From Paenibacillus agri (GTDB taxonomy: Bacteria > Bacillota > Bacilli > Paenibacillales > Paenibacillaceae), in NCBI RefSeq assembly GCF_013359945.1, contig NZ_JABWCS010000218.1:62001-126000 (forward strand): 64,000 nt of DNA, read 5' to 3'. A model generated the notes under the pieces. It saw nothing but the letters and a program-made list of their open reading frames with translations, ran no database searches and was not told where the DNA came from. Every line of letters begins with the position of its first letter. The stretch's first letter is position 1. The translations under genes were made by a program, and so were the position numbers. Of the stretch, positions 1 to 8,539 are shown piece by piece.

Positions 1-763
1 TCAGGTATTGCACAAATTGACTAGCGCCGCCTTCGTAGAAAAATTCGTCCTGGCGACCGCTGCGTTCGTCCGTCAATATAATTCTTAGCCCGGAGTTCAG
101 GAAAGCAATTTCCTGTACCCGCTCGGAGAGCGTATCATAATTCAGGGCAATGCCGTGCTGGAAGACACGAATATCCGGCTTGAATGTAATCTTCGAACCG
201 GTTCTGTTCGTATTGCCCAGAATGTCGAGGCCGGTCACCGGCTCACCGACATGCTCCTTGCCGCTGTCGTCCACCCAATATTCAAAGCGCTGACGATGGA
301 TTTTACCATCCCGGTAGATCTCCACTTCCAGCCATTCTGACAATGCATTCGTTACTGAGGCGCCAACGCCGTGCAGTCCGCCCGATTTCTTATAACCGGA
401 GCCACCGAACTTGCCGCCCGCATGCAGCATTGTAAATACGACCTGAGGTGTGGGCACACCCGTTTTGTGCATTCCTGTCGGTATGCCCCGTCCATTATCC
501 GTTACGGTTACCGAGCCGTCCTTGCGCAGGGTAATCTCAATCTTGGAACAAAATTTGGCTAAATGCTCATCTACGGCATTATCCACTATTTCCCATACCA
601 GATGGTGCAGTCCCGACGAACTCGTACTGCCGATATACATGCCGGGCCGTTTGCGGACCGCAACCAGACCTTCGAGCACCTGAATGTCGTCAGCATCATA
701 TCCAGTCGGGCCTGTTCCGCCTTCACTGGAGACTTTTGCAAACATATCGATCTGTTCGAGCAT
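1..763 (-). CDS. parE: DNA topoisomerase IV subunit B, 5' part (truncated by window edge)
   Basis: ATP-binding subunit of topoisomerase IV, which decatenates daughter chromosomes together with ParC. About 254 N-terminal residues are present; the gene runs off the left edge. GHKL ATPase motifs are visible: EIVDNAVDE (N box), DNGRGIPTG (G1) and GGLHGVGAS (G2/lid), followed by the start of the transducer domain. VLEGLVAVRKRPGMYIGST is shared by GyrB and ParE. The later TGSKITFKPD stretch and the IDMFAKV leader fit ParE better than GyrB, but GyrB cannot be fully excluded from a fragment. The ATG at 763 has an AAGGAGG site 7 bases upstream. parC would be expected beyond position 1. Confidence 0.88.
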   Translation of the reverse strand, partial: MLEQIDMFAKVSSEGGTGPTGYDADDIQVLEGLVAVRKRPGMYIGSTSSSGLHHLVWEIVDNAVDEHLAKFCSKIEITLRKDGSVTVTDNGRGIPTGMHKTGVPTPQVVFTMLHAGGKFGGSGYKKSGGLHGVGASVTNALSEWLEVEIYRDGKIHRQRFEYWVDDSGKEHVGEPVTGLDILGNTNRTGSKITFKPDIRVFQHGIALNYDTLSERVQEIAFLNSGLRIILTDERSGRQDEFFYEGGASQFVQYL

Positions 764-836
764 TCATGCTCCTCCTTCTCTTCACATCACTTTAACCTGT
801 AAATGCAAACAAACGTTTTCGTTCACTTTGTACATT

Positions 837-1826
837 CTAATTCAAAATATCCCGTTTCGTAAAGACGGCGAATGAAATGATCACAGAAACAGCGGCCCAA
901 ATGGCAAGCACAATCAAGGAAAAGGACAGGCTCATCCCCTCAATCGGCGCAGGTGTTCCGGACAAATATCCTGTTAGTCCTAGATTGACCATAAACAAGT
1001 ATTTGGCTGTCGTCCAGGCAGAAGCCATGTTCGTCAGGATGGTCCCTGCGATCAGCGCTGCCATCATCACGACAATACTTGCCGCCGTACTTCTCACAAG
1101 CACAGAGACCATGAAGGCCAGCAGCGCAACAACTACACTGACGTACCAAATCAATCCACCCTGCATCAGCAAATATTTCCACTGCGGTACTGCGTGTACG
1201 CCTGACATGTCTACCGTATCGCCGCTAATCTGAAAGCCCGTAAAGACAGGCACGTTAAAACCCTTGAACCCGAACACCAGACCTGAAATCAGGTAACTGA
1301 TGATAAAGGTCGACAATACGATCAGCGAGACGAACATTAAAAGCGCCGTCATTTTACTGAAAAGCACCTTCCAGCGTCTGACCGGACGGGTCAGCAGCAT
1401 TTTAATCGTTCCTGTAGTCCTTTCACCCGATACAAGATCTGACGCTATCGCCATAATCAGCAAAGGAATGAACAACGACACCGAATTGTCAAGAAATTGA
1501 CGGGTAAACGTCACACCACTCGGCTCGTTCGGATTCACATTATGGTCCAGATAATACTGCAGCTGCTGCACAAAGATTCGCCGGTATGATTTCCATTCCT
1601 CCGGAATCCGGTCACTTCCAAGTGAGTTTTCATTGTCCGTAATCTGCTGCTGGATTTCCAGCCGCCAGTCCGAATTGAACTTATCCCGGCTGCGTTCAGC
1701 AATCCGCATTTGAGCATAAGTAAACATCGGTACCAGCACGATCAGAATCAACAAAATGACATAAAAACGCTTCTTTTTAATAATCTTCAGACACTCATTA
1801 CGGATGAGCGGCAACAAGTTAATCAA
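837..1826 (-). CDS. ABC-2 type transporter permease
   Basis: Membrane subunit of an ABC exporter. Of about 329 residues, a first membrane helix lies near residues 15-35, a large extracellular loop follows, then five more hydrophobic segments from about residue 105 to the end, the ABC-2/NatB-like layout. The segment ASDLVSGERTTGTIKMLLTRPV after TM2 is typical of the family. The gene overlaps the ATPase gene by 8 bases, so the two are translationally coupled. I prefer the TTG at 1826 because GGAGG lies 9 bases upstream; a GTG at 1835 in the same frame abuts that site. The substrate is unknown; this family includes Na+, bacitracin and lantibiotic exporters. Confidence 0.88.
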   Translation of the reverse strand: MINLLPLIRNECLKIIKKKRFYVILLILIVLVPMFTYAQMRIAERSRDKFNSDWRLEIQQQITDNENSLGSDRIPEEWKSYRRIFVQQLQYYLDHNVNPNEPSGVTFTRQFLDNSVSLFIPLLIMAIASDLVSGERTTGTIKMLLTRPVRRWKVLFSKMTALLMFVSLIVLSTFIISYLISGLVFGFKGFNVPVFTGFQISGDTVDMSGVHAVPQWKYLLMQGGLIWYVSVVVALLAFMVSVLVRSTAASIVVMMAALIAGTILTNMASAWTTAKYLFMVNLGLTGYLSGTPAPIEGMSLSFSLIVLAIWAAVSVIISFAVFTKRDILN

Positions 1827-2799
1827 TAGTCTCACCCTCCGTCAGTTTCAGGAATAGCTGTTCCAGTGTCGGGTTGATTTTATGCACGCCCCGGACTTCC
1901 ACTCCAGCCATGACAAGCACAGCCACAATCTCCGGGATCAGACTGTCATCCATAATCGTAATCAATGAGTTTGGCCCCATGCCTGCGATCACACTGTCAT
2001 CCAGCGTAATTTCTGCAGGATCAGCCAATATGACATCTGGCCGTTCGGCCAGCAGCTGTCTCCCTTTGTCAAAAGGCTCCAGCTCCCACAAGACGTATGG
2101 GGAGTTGCGGGCAACCAGTTCATCCACTCCGCCCACGGCAAGCACACGGCCCTTGCTGATAATGGCAACCCGGTCGCACAGCAATTGAATCTCGCTGAGT
2201 AGGTGGCTGGATACGAATACTGCGAGGCCCCCGTCGGCAAGGTTGCGGATGAATTCCCGCAGTTCCTTGATTCCCTTGGGATCCAGGCCGTTGGTGGGTT
2301 CATCCAGAATCAACAGCCTTGGACGGCCCAGCAGCGCCTGTGCAATTCCGAGACGTTGTCTCATCCCAAGCGAATATGTACTGACCTTATCATGAATACG
2401 CTGATCCAGCCGAACGGTGTCTACTACCTCGGCAATCCGGGCCTCATCCACTCCCGGCTGCATCCGGGCAAAATGCTGCAAATTCTCCCACCCTGTCAGA
2501 TAAGTATATACTTCCGGATTCTCAACGATGGAGCCCACATATTGCAGCGCCTTCTCCGGGTCTTTATTCACGTTGTAGCCGCAAACCGTGATCTTCCCCT
2601 CGCTAGGACGGATCAAATCTACAAGCATGCGGATGGTTGTCGTTTTCCCGGCTCCGTTAGGTCCGAGAAACCCGAAAATTTCACCTTCACGCACATCAAA
2701 AGTCACATTATCGATAATCCATTTGCGGCCGATTTTCTTGCGGACCCCGTCAACCGAGAGAACCACTGTTCCGGAGCCATCCTTCATCTCTTTTGCCAT
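1819..2799 (-). CDS. ABC transporter ATP-binding protein
   Basis: ATPase of the exporter whose permease lies directly downstream. It has Walker A GPNGAGKTT, a Q-loop region, signature SLGMRQRLGIAQALLG, Walker B LLILDEPTNGLDP and the H-loop SSHLLSEI in the first 230 residues. A C-terminal extension of about 90 residues resembles the DUF4162 tail of drug and bacitracin-type exporters. AAGGAG is 9 bases before the ATG at 2799. The pair forms a two-gene operon with no nearby regulator or sensor kinase, so the sequence gives no clue to the exported compound. Confidence 0.92.
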   Translation of the reverse strand: MAKEMKDGSGTVVLSVDGVRKKIGRKWIIDNVTFDVREGEIFGFLGPNGAGKTTTIRMLVDLIRPSEGKITVCGYNVNKDPEKALQYVGSIVENPEVYTYLTGWENLQHFARMQPGVDEARIAEVVDTVRLDQRIHDKVSTYSLGMRQRLGIAQALLGRPRLLILDEPTNGLDPKGIKELREFIRNLADGGLAVFVSSHLLSEIQLLCDRVAIISKGRVLAVGGVDELVARNSPYVLWELEPFDKGRQLLAERPDVILADPAEITLDDSVIAGMGPNSLITIMDDSLIPEIVAVLVMAGVEVRGVHKINPTLEQLFLKLTEGETID

Positions 2800-2865
2800 A
2801 TGCCACTGCTCCTTATTACATCATTTCGGTCTTGCTTCATGAGCTATACCCAAGGTTTATCTGCT

Positions 2866-3801
2866 TCATTGAATAGCTTGTACAATCCGCTCCCCGATCC
2901 GCTTGTATCCGTCACTGTTGGGGTGAAAATGGTCCGAGGACAGATATTTGTCCAAATGGTTGTTAAACAGATCAAAGGTAGGAACAAGCGTGATCTTGCT
3001 ATTCCGGTTAATGATGTCCATAGCAGCATTGTTCCAGGCCGTTACCGCCTGATTACCCGGAACCAGCATTTCTTGAACATCGCCGAACGGATTGTAAAGA
3101 CCCACATAATAGATTCGTGCTGCCGGGTTAATCTCTGATATAGTGTTCAAAATCTTACCGAGTCTCTCGGCAGCTTCCGGCAGCGCAGCGAGCAGCGACT
3201 CAGGAGTCAAGTCGTTCGTTTCTTTTTCCCCGGAAGCACCGGGTGTTGTTCCTGTGCCTGAGTGCTTTCCTTCAGCAGTGCCCGGCTTCGTCCCTGTTCC
3301 CGTTTCCCCCGTAGTCCCTACGGAAGATCCGGCCGGAGTATTCCCGGCGCCGCCATTTTGCAGCAGATCGGCTCCCCGAAACAGATCATTGCCTCCGATG
3401 GAGAGCAGGATCACATTAGCCTGGCGCAGTGAATACTGTATGCCAGCGTCCTTAAGTTTATTTTGCAGCCCGGCTGTTGTCAGCCCGTTAATCCCCATAT
3501 TGCCAAGTAACTCAGCCGACACTCCACTTGCAGCCAACCCTGCTACGGTATTCTTCACATAACCGTTCCCTGTGTTGTCCCCGGTTCCCTTGGCCAGAGA
3601 ATCCCCCAGAGCTACCACTTTAAAGGACTTCACTGCCCCATTCTCGGGTGCAGGCGTCGCCTGTGGCAAGGAAGTCAACGGTATATCACCCTTTGGAAAG
3701 AGGACGTCACTTACTGCATATCCAAATCCAGTGATCAAAACAAGAGTTGTTGCTATGGAGATCAGGCTTACACTGCGCCAGGTCCATTTGGAATCATTCA
3801 A
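2866..3801 (-). CDS. SGNH/GDSL-family lipase/esterase, secreted or membrane-anchored
   Basis: About 311 residues from a TTG start at 3801, chosen because GGAGGG lies 7 bases upstream; the open frame extends further 5' but without a good site. A single hydrophobic segment at residues 11-31 is a signal anchor or signal peptide. SGNH blocks: GDSLAKG (nucleophile Ser about residue 68), an IGGNDLF block III (Gly and Asn of the oxyanion hole), and DHFHPNSDGY near the C-terminus (catalytic Asp and His). A Gly/Thr/Ser/Pro-rich low-complexity insert (about residues 150-195) splits the fold between blocks III and V. The substrate is unknown; relatives include YpmR-like esterases. Monocistronic. Confidence 0.85.
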   Translation of the reverse strand: MNDSKWTWRSVSLISIATTLVLITGFGYAVSDVLFPKGDIPLTSLPQATPAPENGAVKSFKVVALGDSLAKGTGDNTGNGYVKNTVAGLAASGVSAELLGNMGINGLTTAGLQNKLKDAGIQYSLRQANVILLSIGGNDLFRGADLLQNGGAGNTPAGSSVGTTGETGTGTKPGTAEGKHSGTGTTPGASGEKETNDLTPESLLAALPEAAERLGKILNTISEINPAARIYYVGLYNPFGDVQEMLVPGNQAVTAWNNAAMDIINRNSKITLVPTFDLFNNHLDKYLSSDHFHPNSDGYKRIGERIVQAIQ

Positions 3802-3942
3802 AGCTATCCCTCCGTATGCCGTACTATTCTGTATTGTTCCACATTTTACAAAGTTCTTAACTATGTAGATAAACATAATTCTTCTATGCATAATTTGCAA
3901 ATATACAGCATACAAAAAACCGCCATTTTAGACCAAAACCAT

Positions 3943-3980
3943 AAAAAAAATCGTCCCCCCGGCTCTGCCGGGAGAACGAT
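3943..3980 (-). terminator. Rho-independent terminator of the CAP-domain gene
   Basis: GC-rich stem (ATCGT..CCCGGC / GCCGGG..ACGAT) read on the minus strand, followed by a run of eight T. It starts 25 bases after the stop of the CAP gene. Confidence 0.85.
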
Positions 3981-4004
3981 GCATATAGTGCTAGACCTAA
4001 CATT

Positions 4005-4754
4005 CTATTTTCCGATAAACTCCTGCACCCAGTAGTTGTTGTCAAAACCAACACCGATGTAGTTAAAATCCTTGTTCAGGATGTTAGCACGGTGACCCGG
4101 GCTGTTCATCCAGGCTGTCATTACTTCTTCCGGAGAGCGTTGACCCATGGCGATGTTCTCGCCTGCCGCTCTGTACGTAATTCCGAAGGATTTCATCATA
4201 TCAAATGGTGATCCATAGGTTGGAGAATTATGATCGAAATAGTTATTTGACCGCATATCCGTTGCTTTTGCCGCTGCTACTTTATTCAAGCTATCCAGTG
4301 CACTTACTGGAGGCAGACCTGCCGCCGCACGCTCCTTGTTCACGAGTGTCACAATTTGCTGGGTATACGTACCTGCTTGTCCCGCAGCTGGTGCCTGAGT
4401 TGGCACTGGCTTAGCTGGAACCGGGGTAGCTTTCGGTGGTGCTGTTGGCGCTGGTGTTGCTACTGGTTTAACCGGTTTTGGGGTTACCACAGGTTTAGCT
4501 GGTGCTGGCGTCGCTACAGGCGCTGGTGTCGTTTGAGGCTTGGACACCCCGGTAACATTGTCAAAATTAAAAGGAAAGCCTTTTATATTTAAATTGCTAA
4601 GGTATTTCAATAGTTCATCATAGCTGATGGTTGAGGTGGTGGTAGTCACCTGTACACTGCTGGCCGCATTGGCCGTTAATGGAAGAGTAATGCTAAGCGC
4701 CATAACAGCTGCTACACTTCCGCCTATCATTGCTCTTAAAGTTCTGCTCTTCAT
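4005..4754 (-). CDS. Secreted CAP-domain (SCP/PR1, YkwD-like) protein
   Basis: 249 residues: signal peptide 1-31 (Ala-X-Ala site after TANAASS), a spacer, a Pro/Thr/Lys/Ala-rich low-complexity linker around residues 70-125, and a C-terminal CAP domain 125-249. The CAP signatures are visible: NKERAAAGLPPV, FDHNSPTYGSP, AGENIAMG, AWMNSPGHRANIL and IGVGF. Bacterial YkwD-type proteins of this kind occur in Bacillus-group sporulating bacteria, where the biochemical role is unsettled. The linker suggests exposure in or beyond the wall. Monocistronic, with its own terminator. Confidence 0.9.
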   Translation of the reverse strand: MKSRTLRAMIGGSVAAVMALSITLPLTANAASSVQVTTTTSTISYDELLKYLSNLNIKGFPFNFDNVTGVSKPQTTPAPVATPAPAKPVVTPKPVKPVATPAPTAPPKATPVPAKPVPTQAPAAGQAGTYTQQIVTLVNKERAAAGLPPVSALDSLNKVAAAKATDMRSNNYFDHNSPTYGSPFDMMKSFGITYRAAGENIAMGQRSPEEVMTAWMNSPGHRANILNKDFNYIGVGFDNNYWVQEFIGK

Positions 4755-4921
4755 TCTGCCATCTCCCTATTCTTGTGTTGTGATTTGCGGTATGCCAGGA
4801 CAACGCGGCTGCAATAATTACAAAACTGTAATAAGTTCCTCAGTCATTGTAGCACACATCACTTTGCTGTGCGTTTCTAATTTCTGACAATATTCGAGCG
4901 ATAGGAAATATGTCTGGGCAT

Positions 4922-4955
4922 AAAAAAAGAATGCACGCCTGATTAGCGAGCATTC
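4922..4955 (-). terminator. Rho-independent terminator of the WG-repeat gene
   Basis: Ten-base stem with one mismatch (GAATGC.CGC / GCG.GCATTC) around a short loop, followed on the minus strand by seven T. It lies 16 bases after the stop at 4971. Confidence 0.85.
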
Positions 4956-4970
4956 GATGGTTGCAAGATC

Positions 4971-6935
4971 TCAATGAAAGGACTGCCAGAATTCGCCCTC
5001 TGTCGAAATCAGACCCATGATCTCTGCATAGGGAATACGGAAGGTTGGAAATCCTGCAGAATAAGGAGCAATCTCATAAGGTGCAAAATAAAGGGACAGC
5101 GCATCCTCATCTACAAAGAAAGGCTGGTCGGCAGCAATCCCCTTGTACGTTCCAGGGAACACATACGAGTACTGCGGGTCATTTTGTATCTGTTTTCCGA
5201 CAATATCACTCAGTTTCTCTACATATTTGCTCCCCGGCTTAAACAAGTCACGCAGTTTATAAAATCTGCCGTTGCGCAGATTGATATGGGTATGGATTTT
5301 GGTCGGCATGCCGTGGGCTGCCCCGAAAGGAAAACGGTAGCCGTTCAGCTCAAGCACCAGCAGATTTTTGCGGAAAAAGGTTACAGCAAAGTCACCGGTA
5401 TAGCTAAAATCCTGCGAGGGACCGCCACTGCCGATATCTTCCGCCTTCGAAAGCTTCCGCAGCTTGTCGTTAACCTCCCTGGCCACCTCCTTATTGGAGA
5501 TCCCCTCCACAACAGGATAATACACCAGATAATCAAAATTCGGCTTATATTTCTTCTCAAGTACAGAGTATGGGGCACGCAGGGGAATAACGCCGTTCTG
5601 CCGCCAGACTTGTTTGCCGCTACGGTCATAATAGGAAGTACGCTGATCAATATTCGCCCGAATCAGGCGCCCGCTGAAGCTGAGAGTTCCCGTACCTGGA
5701 ATAACTGGGGGCTGAGCTGCCCGCCTGCCACTTTTGTCGATAAAATAGGTTTCTTTGGCGTCAAAGACGGAGGCCAGACCCTCATGGTAATTATTCACGC
5801 CGAGCAGGGTATGGGTACTTAGTATTCGGCCATTCTCTGCGTCCGCAATCACGTAGCGGGAACCGCGATACGGCTGTGAGGGATATATCGGCGTTCCCAA
5901 TGCAACCCGGCCCTCTCCAAGCTGCTGGAGCTCATAATACTTGGCCGGGATAATCATTCGTCCCTGCTTGTCAATGAGACCGTAAGCATTGCCGAAGTTC
6001 TCTGCTGTATTCACTACTGCCCGGCCCTCGTAAAAAGGAAGTGCGGCCGTAAATTGCGGCTGGATAGCCACACTTCCGTCCTTATTCAGATACCCGTATC
6101 TGCCGTTCTCCGTCTCCTGATAGGACAGCAGTCCCTCCCCTAGGCTGCCTACAAAAGGATGTTTGTACGTGTAAAGACGATGTCCATCGGGGTCAATGAG
6201 CGCGTATTCACCATTTGCGATCTTTACCAGCGCGGTTCCGTTCATAAAATCGCTCGCATCCTCATAGACCGCAGGGAGCACCTCTTTGCCTTGACGATCC
6301 CAATAGCCGTAACGTGATGCCTGGCCTGACCCCTGTTTAGAAAAAAGAGCACGGCCTTCATGCAGCGAATTCAGATAATCCACCCGCGCCGAAGTCACTT
6401 CATGACCTTGCTCATCAATAAAGGTATACCCTTTCGCATCGGAGACGACGGCCCGGCCCTCTAAAAAAGGCCCGATAAAAGAATAAACCGGCTTCACCCG
6501 CTCTTGTCCTGTATTGTCAATCAGCCCGCTGTTACCTTTCAACTGCACCACAGCCAGCCCATTCGGCTGAAAATCCTCCGCATACTCATACCGGGGCTCA
6601 ATCACTGTAGTTCCTTCGTCGTTGATATACCCCCAAAGTGTCCCTTCTTTCAGCTTGAAAGGAGCCGGATGCAAGGATGTCGTCCGATGATCCTTGATCT
6701 CCGCCTGAGTCTGCTCAAACGGAGCCTCTAAGGACTTGCTGGAATAGTCCACACGGTACAATCCCGGTTCAGCCGGAAGACTAACGAACAGGTCATCATC
6801 CGCCCGAATAAACTCTTCTTCCTGCTGAACGATATACTCGCTCCACTCAATCCCGTCCCATTTCCACACATCGGCCTTTATGAAGCTGCCTTCGTTCCCG
6901 CCGCCCCTCAGCTCATTCAGCTTGATACTCAGCAT
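4971..6935 (-). CDS. WG-repeat protein with C-terminal DUF3298-like domain
   Basis: 654 residues, no obvious signal peptide. Residues about 90-440 contain a tandem series of WG repeats, recognisable as cycles such as LWGYINDEGTTVIEPRY, GLIDNTGQERVKPVY, YGYWDRQGKEVLPAVY and YGYLNKDGSVAIQPQF. The last 190 residues (from about VYYPVVEG) resemble the DUF4163/DUF3298 module of anti-sigma factor RsiV and PdaC, ending with LYFAPYEIAPYSAGFPTFRIPY. WG-repeat proteins are common in Paenibacillus and have no firm function. AAGGGGAG 7 bases before the ATG supports the start. The gene stands alone between two terminators. Confidence 0.85.
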   Translation of the reverse strand: MLSIKLNELRGGGNEGSFIKADVWKWDGIEWSEYIVQQEEEFIRADDDLFVSLPAEPGLYRVDYSSKSLEAPFEQTQAEIKDHRTTSLHPAPFKLKEGTLWGYINDEGTTVIEPRYEYAEDFQPNGLAVVQLKGNSGLIDNTGQERVKPVYSFIGPFLEGRAVVSDAKGYTFIDEQGHEVTSARVDYLNSLHEGRALFSKQGSGQASRYGYWDRQGKEVLPAVYEDASDFMNGTALVKIANGEYALIDPDGHRLYTYKHPFVGSLGEGLLSYQETENGRYGYLNKDGSVAIQPQFTAALPFYEGRAVVNTAENFGNAYGLIDKQGRMIIPAKYYELQQLGEGRVALGTPIYPSQPYRGSRYVIADAENGRILSTHTLLGVNNYHEGLASVFDAKETYFIDKSGRRAAQPPVIPGTGTLSFSGRLIRANIDQRTSYYDRSGKQVWRQNGVIPLRAPYSVLEKKYKPNFDYLVYYPVVEGISNKEVAREVNDKLRKLSKAEDIGSGGPSQDFSYTGDFAVTFFRKNLLVLELNGYRFPFGAAHGMPTKIHTHINLRNGRFYKLRDLFKPGSKYVEKLSDIVGKQIQNDPQYSYVFPGTYKGIAADQPFFVDEDALSLYFAPYEIAPYSAGFPTFRIPYAEIMGLISTEGEFWQSFH

Positions 6936-7176
6936 TCAGTCGCTCCCCTTTAACACAGGCATTTGCCTATAGGATATGGGAGTGCGGGCGTTTGTGTGCC
7001 ATTTAATCGTATGGAAGTAGGCTGGACGGCTGGGCGGACGCTCCGTGAACGGGAGGTTGCTTCGATCGCTGTTGTTTTCACATTTCTGGATTGAACCGCC
7101 ATCTATGTAGAACGCATTAAAGAAACAAACATAACCAAGAAAAAAGGGGCTTATATAAAAAGGATCGAAGTGTAAT

Positions 7177-7361
7177 TAACGGCATTTTTGTACCTTAAAT
7201 CCTCTGCAAGTAGGGGTTAATGGAGATTAAGTGCAATATTGTACCTTAAATCTTCCAGAATACCCTGTCCAGCGTGCTTTTTCGAAAAATAGGATACAAA
7301 AATGTCCTTATTTCCCTCATTTGCCTATAATGAAGAAAAATAAGGTACAAAAATGCCGTTA
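7177..7361. repeat. Modular inverted repeat, family 2, copy 1
   Basis: A 185-base intergenic element with four related sub-repeats. Left arm 7177-7197 and right arm 7341-7361 are perfect 21-base inverted complements (core GGCATTTTTGTACC). Internal variants are at 7228-7248 (same orientation as the left arm) and near 7290-7310 (inverted). The left-arm 21-mer occurs unchanged at 36600-36620. No T-tract suggests a terminator. Confidence 0.75.
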
Positions 7362-7394
7362 GTTGAGGATGTACCCCTTCTTTTCACTGTAAAG

Positions 7395-7570
7395 ACGATG
7401 GTGAAGGGGAATTTCAGCTTCTAGAGGTTGAAATCTGTCGACAATCTATGTTCCGGTACTAGTTTTCCTATGGAATGCTTTCAGGCGAGTGCTTTGCGCC
7501 TACAGTTCCAAACTTCCTCCAAACTTCCCCTTCGCTCATCTACGCTTTTTGTTTTCTTTTGTTCGTCTTA
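7395..7570. repeat. Dispersed palindromic element, family 1, diverged copy
   Basis: Shares with copies near 10.1, 19.3 and 25.6 kb the ordered blocks GGTTGAAATCTG, GGAATGCTTT, CTACAGTTCCAAACTTCC and CTTTTTGTTTTCTTTTGTTCG. The left arm of the hairpin is decayed here. It lies just downstream of the GNAT gene remnant. A still more diverged trace (GTCGCTG/TTGT.. ATTTCT .. AACCGC order) may sit at 7055-7105. Confidence 0.6.
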
Positions 7571-7590
7571 TATATTTCATTTTGATTTTA

Positions 7591-7803
7591 TTAAGAACAA
7601 GACCAATCATCATCCACACGCACTTGACGGCCAGGCTCTACTGGCATGTTGTCGTACATAATTCCCCTACCATCAGGGATATATCCACGCTGCACATATA
7701 ACCTTTGTGCGGTTCCATAGTCCGCGTACAGACCAAAACCAATCCCCACCTTATCCGACTTGGCAAAAGCTTGCTCTTCGAGCGCATCTACATGTGGCGA
7801 ATT
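7591..7803 (-). pseudogene. Remnant of a GNAT N-acetyltransferase gene (3' end only)
   Basis: Minus-strand frame ending at a TAA at 7591-7593 encodes a recognisable GNAT C-terminal half: ...VDALEEQAFAKSDKVGIGF, GLYADYGTAQRLYVQRGYIP, DGRGIMYDNMPV, then a RVDDDW tail. The acetyl-CoA loop region (R-x-x-G-x-G/A) and the whole N-terminus are missing; the upstream frame reads nonsense and hits a stop at 7849-7851, with no usable start and RBS in frame. It is therefore a 5'-truncated fragment. The family-1 repeat begins about 20 bases past its stop. Confidence 0.7.
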
Positions 7804-7963
7804 TGGACAGGTAGTTTCATAGCATACGTTCCTCCAGATTAAGCAAAATTATGCTTGATTGAAAAGTCAGATATATACTTTTTCCACCTTAGCGTTCTAA
7901 CTCCTCTCGCACTCAGAACGAACCCGATGCTTTCAAACCTGCTATACTGTTAAAAAAGAATAC

Positions 7964-7994
7964 AAGCGAAAATCAGTTATACCGATTTTCGCTT
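7964..7994 (+). other. Perfect 11-bp hairpin in the leader of the Crp/Fnr-family gene
   Basis: AAGCGAAAATC / GATTTTCGCTT with a 9-base loop, followed by TCTTTATCTTT. It lies downstream of a likely -10 (TATACT, 7943-7948) and ends 23 bases before the start codon, so it sits in the 5' UTR. It could be an attenuator or weak terminator, or simply structure that shields the message end. Confidence 0.55.
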
Positions 7995-8017
7995 CTTTAT
8001 CTTTACGGAGGTTAACT

Positions 8018-8539
8018 ATGATATTACATAAAGGTGAAACATTATTCAGGCAAGGCGACTCCGGACCACTGTATCACTTAAAAAGTGGCATGTTAAAAAT
8101 CGTGCGGCTCCATCAGGATGGATCACAGATTTTGGTCAATCTCATCGTGCCGGGAGAAATCATTCCGCATCACTCGTTGATCAGTTCGAACCCATATTAC
8201 GGTACAGCCATTGCGCTTGTCACTTGTGAAATCGAAATTTTGCCCGAAATGGAGTGGTATCAGCACTTGGAACAAAGCCCTGACCGCTATCGGGAAATTG
8301 CTATTCAATTACAGGATAGGCTGCGGATCATGCAGCAGCGAATAGATCAGCTTACCACCGTCTCTCCCGCGGAAAAACTTCAGAAATTGCAGTCATGGTT
8401 CCAAGTCTATATATCTCCAGCCACGCTAACCGATGTATTAACACAAGATGAGATCGGCCAATTCATCGGGCTTCGCCGTGAGACGATTAACCGCCTGCTG
8501 CGCAGCCAGATGAAATCAGAGTCTCATTCCACCAATTAA
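8018..8539 (+). CDS. Crp/Fnr-family transcriptional regulator
   Basis: 173 residues, shorter than typical Crp (about 210). The N-terminal cyclic-nucleotide-binding-like beta-barrel spans about residues 1-85 (MILHKGETLFRQGDSGPLYH, LKSGMLKIV, VPGEIIPHHS), then a dimer helix, then a winged helix-turn-helix ending QDEIGQFIGLRRETINRLL. Only one cysteine is visible, so it lacks the cysteine set that holds an Fe-S cluster in Fnr; the ligand is unknown. GGAGG lies 7 bases before the ATG. The gene converges on hmp and overlaps its 3' end by 4 bases. A Crp/Fnr-type palindrome upstream of hmp makes hmp a plausible target. Confidence 0.88.
   Translation: MILHKGETLFRQGDSGPLYHLKSGMLKIVRLHQDGSQILVNLIVPGEIIPHHSLISSNPYYGTAIALVTCEIEILPEMEWYQHLEQSPDRYREIAIQLQDRLRIMQQRIDQLTTVSPAEKLQKLQSWFQVYISPATLTDVLTQDEIGQFIGLRRETINRLLRSQMKSESHSTN

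Noticed and set aside
801..832. AACGTTTTCGTTCACTT upstream of parE as a cre box
   Set aside because: Only about 10 of 14 consensus positions fit and parE is not an expected CcpA target.
7177..7361. Family-2 arms as a rho-independent terminator
   Set aside because: The arms are about 140 bases apart, AT-rich, and not next to a gene end with a following T tract.
7428..7701. Plus-strand open frames of 63-77 codons across the family-1 repeat
   Set aside because: They cross a non-coding repeat and the opposite strand carries the GNAT remnant; no start signals.
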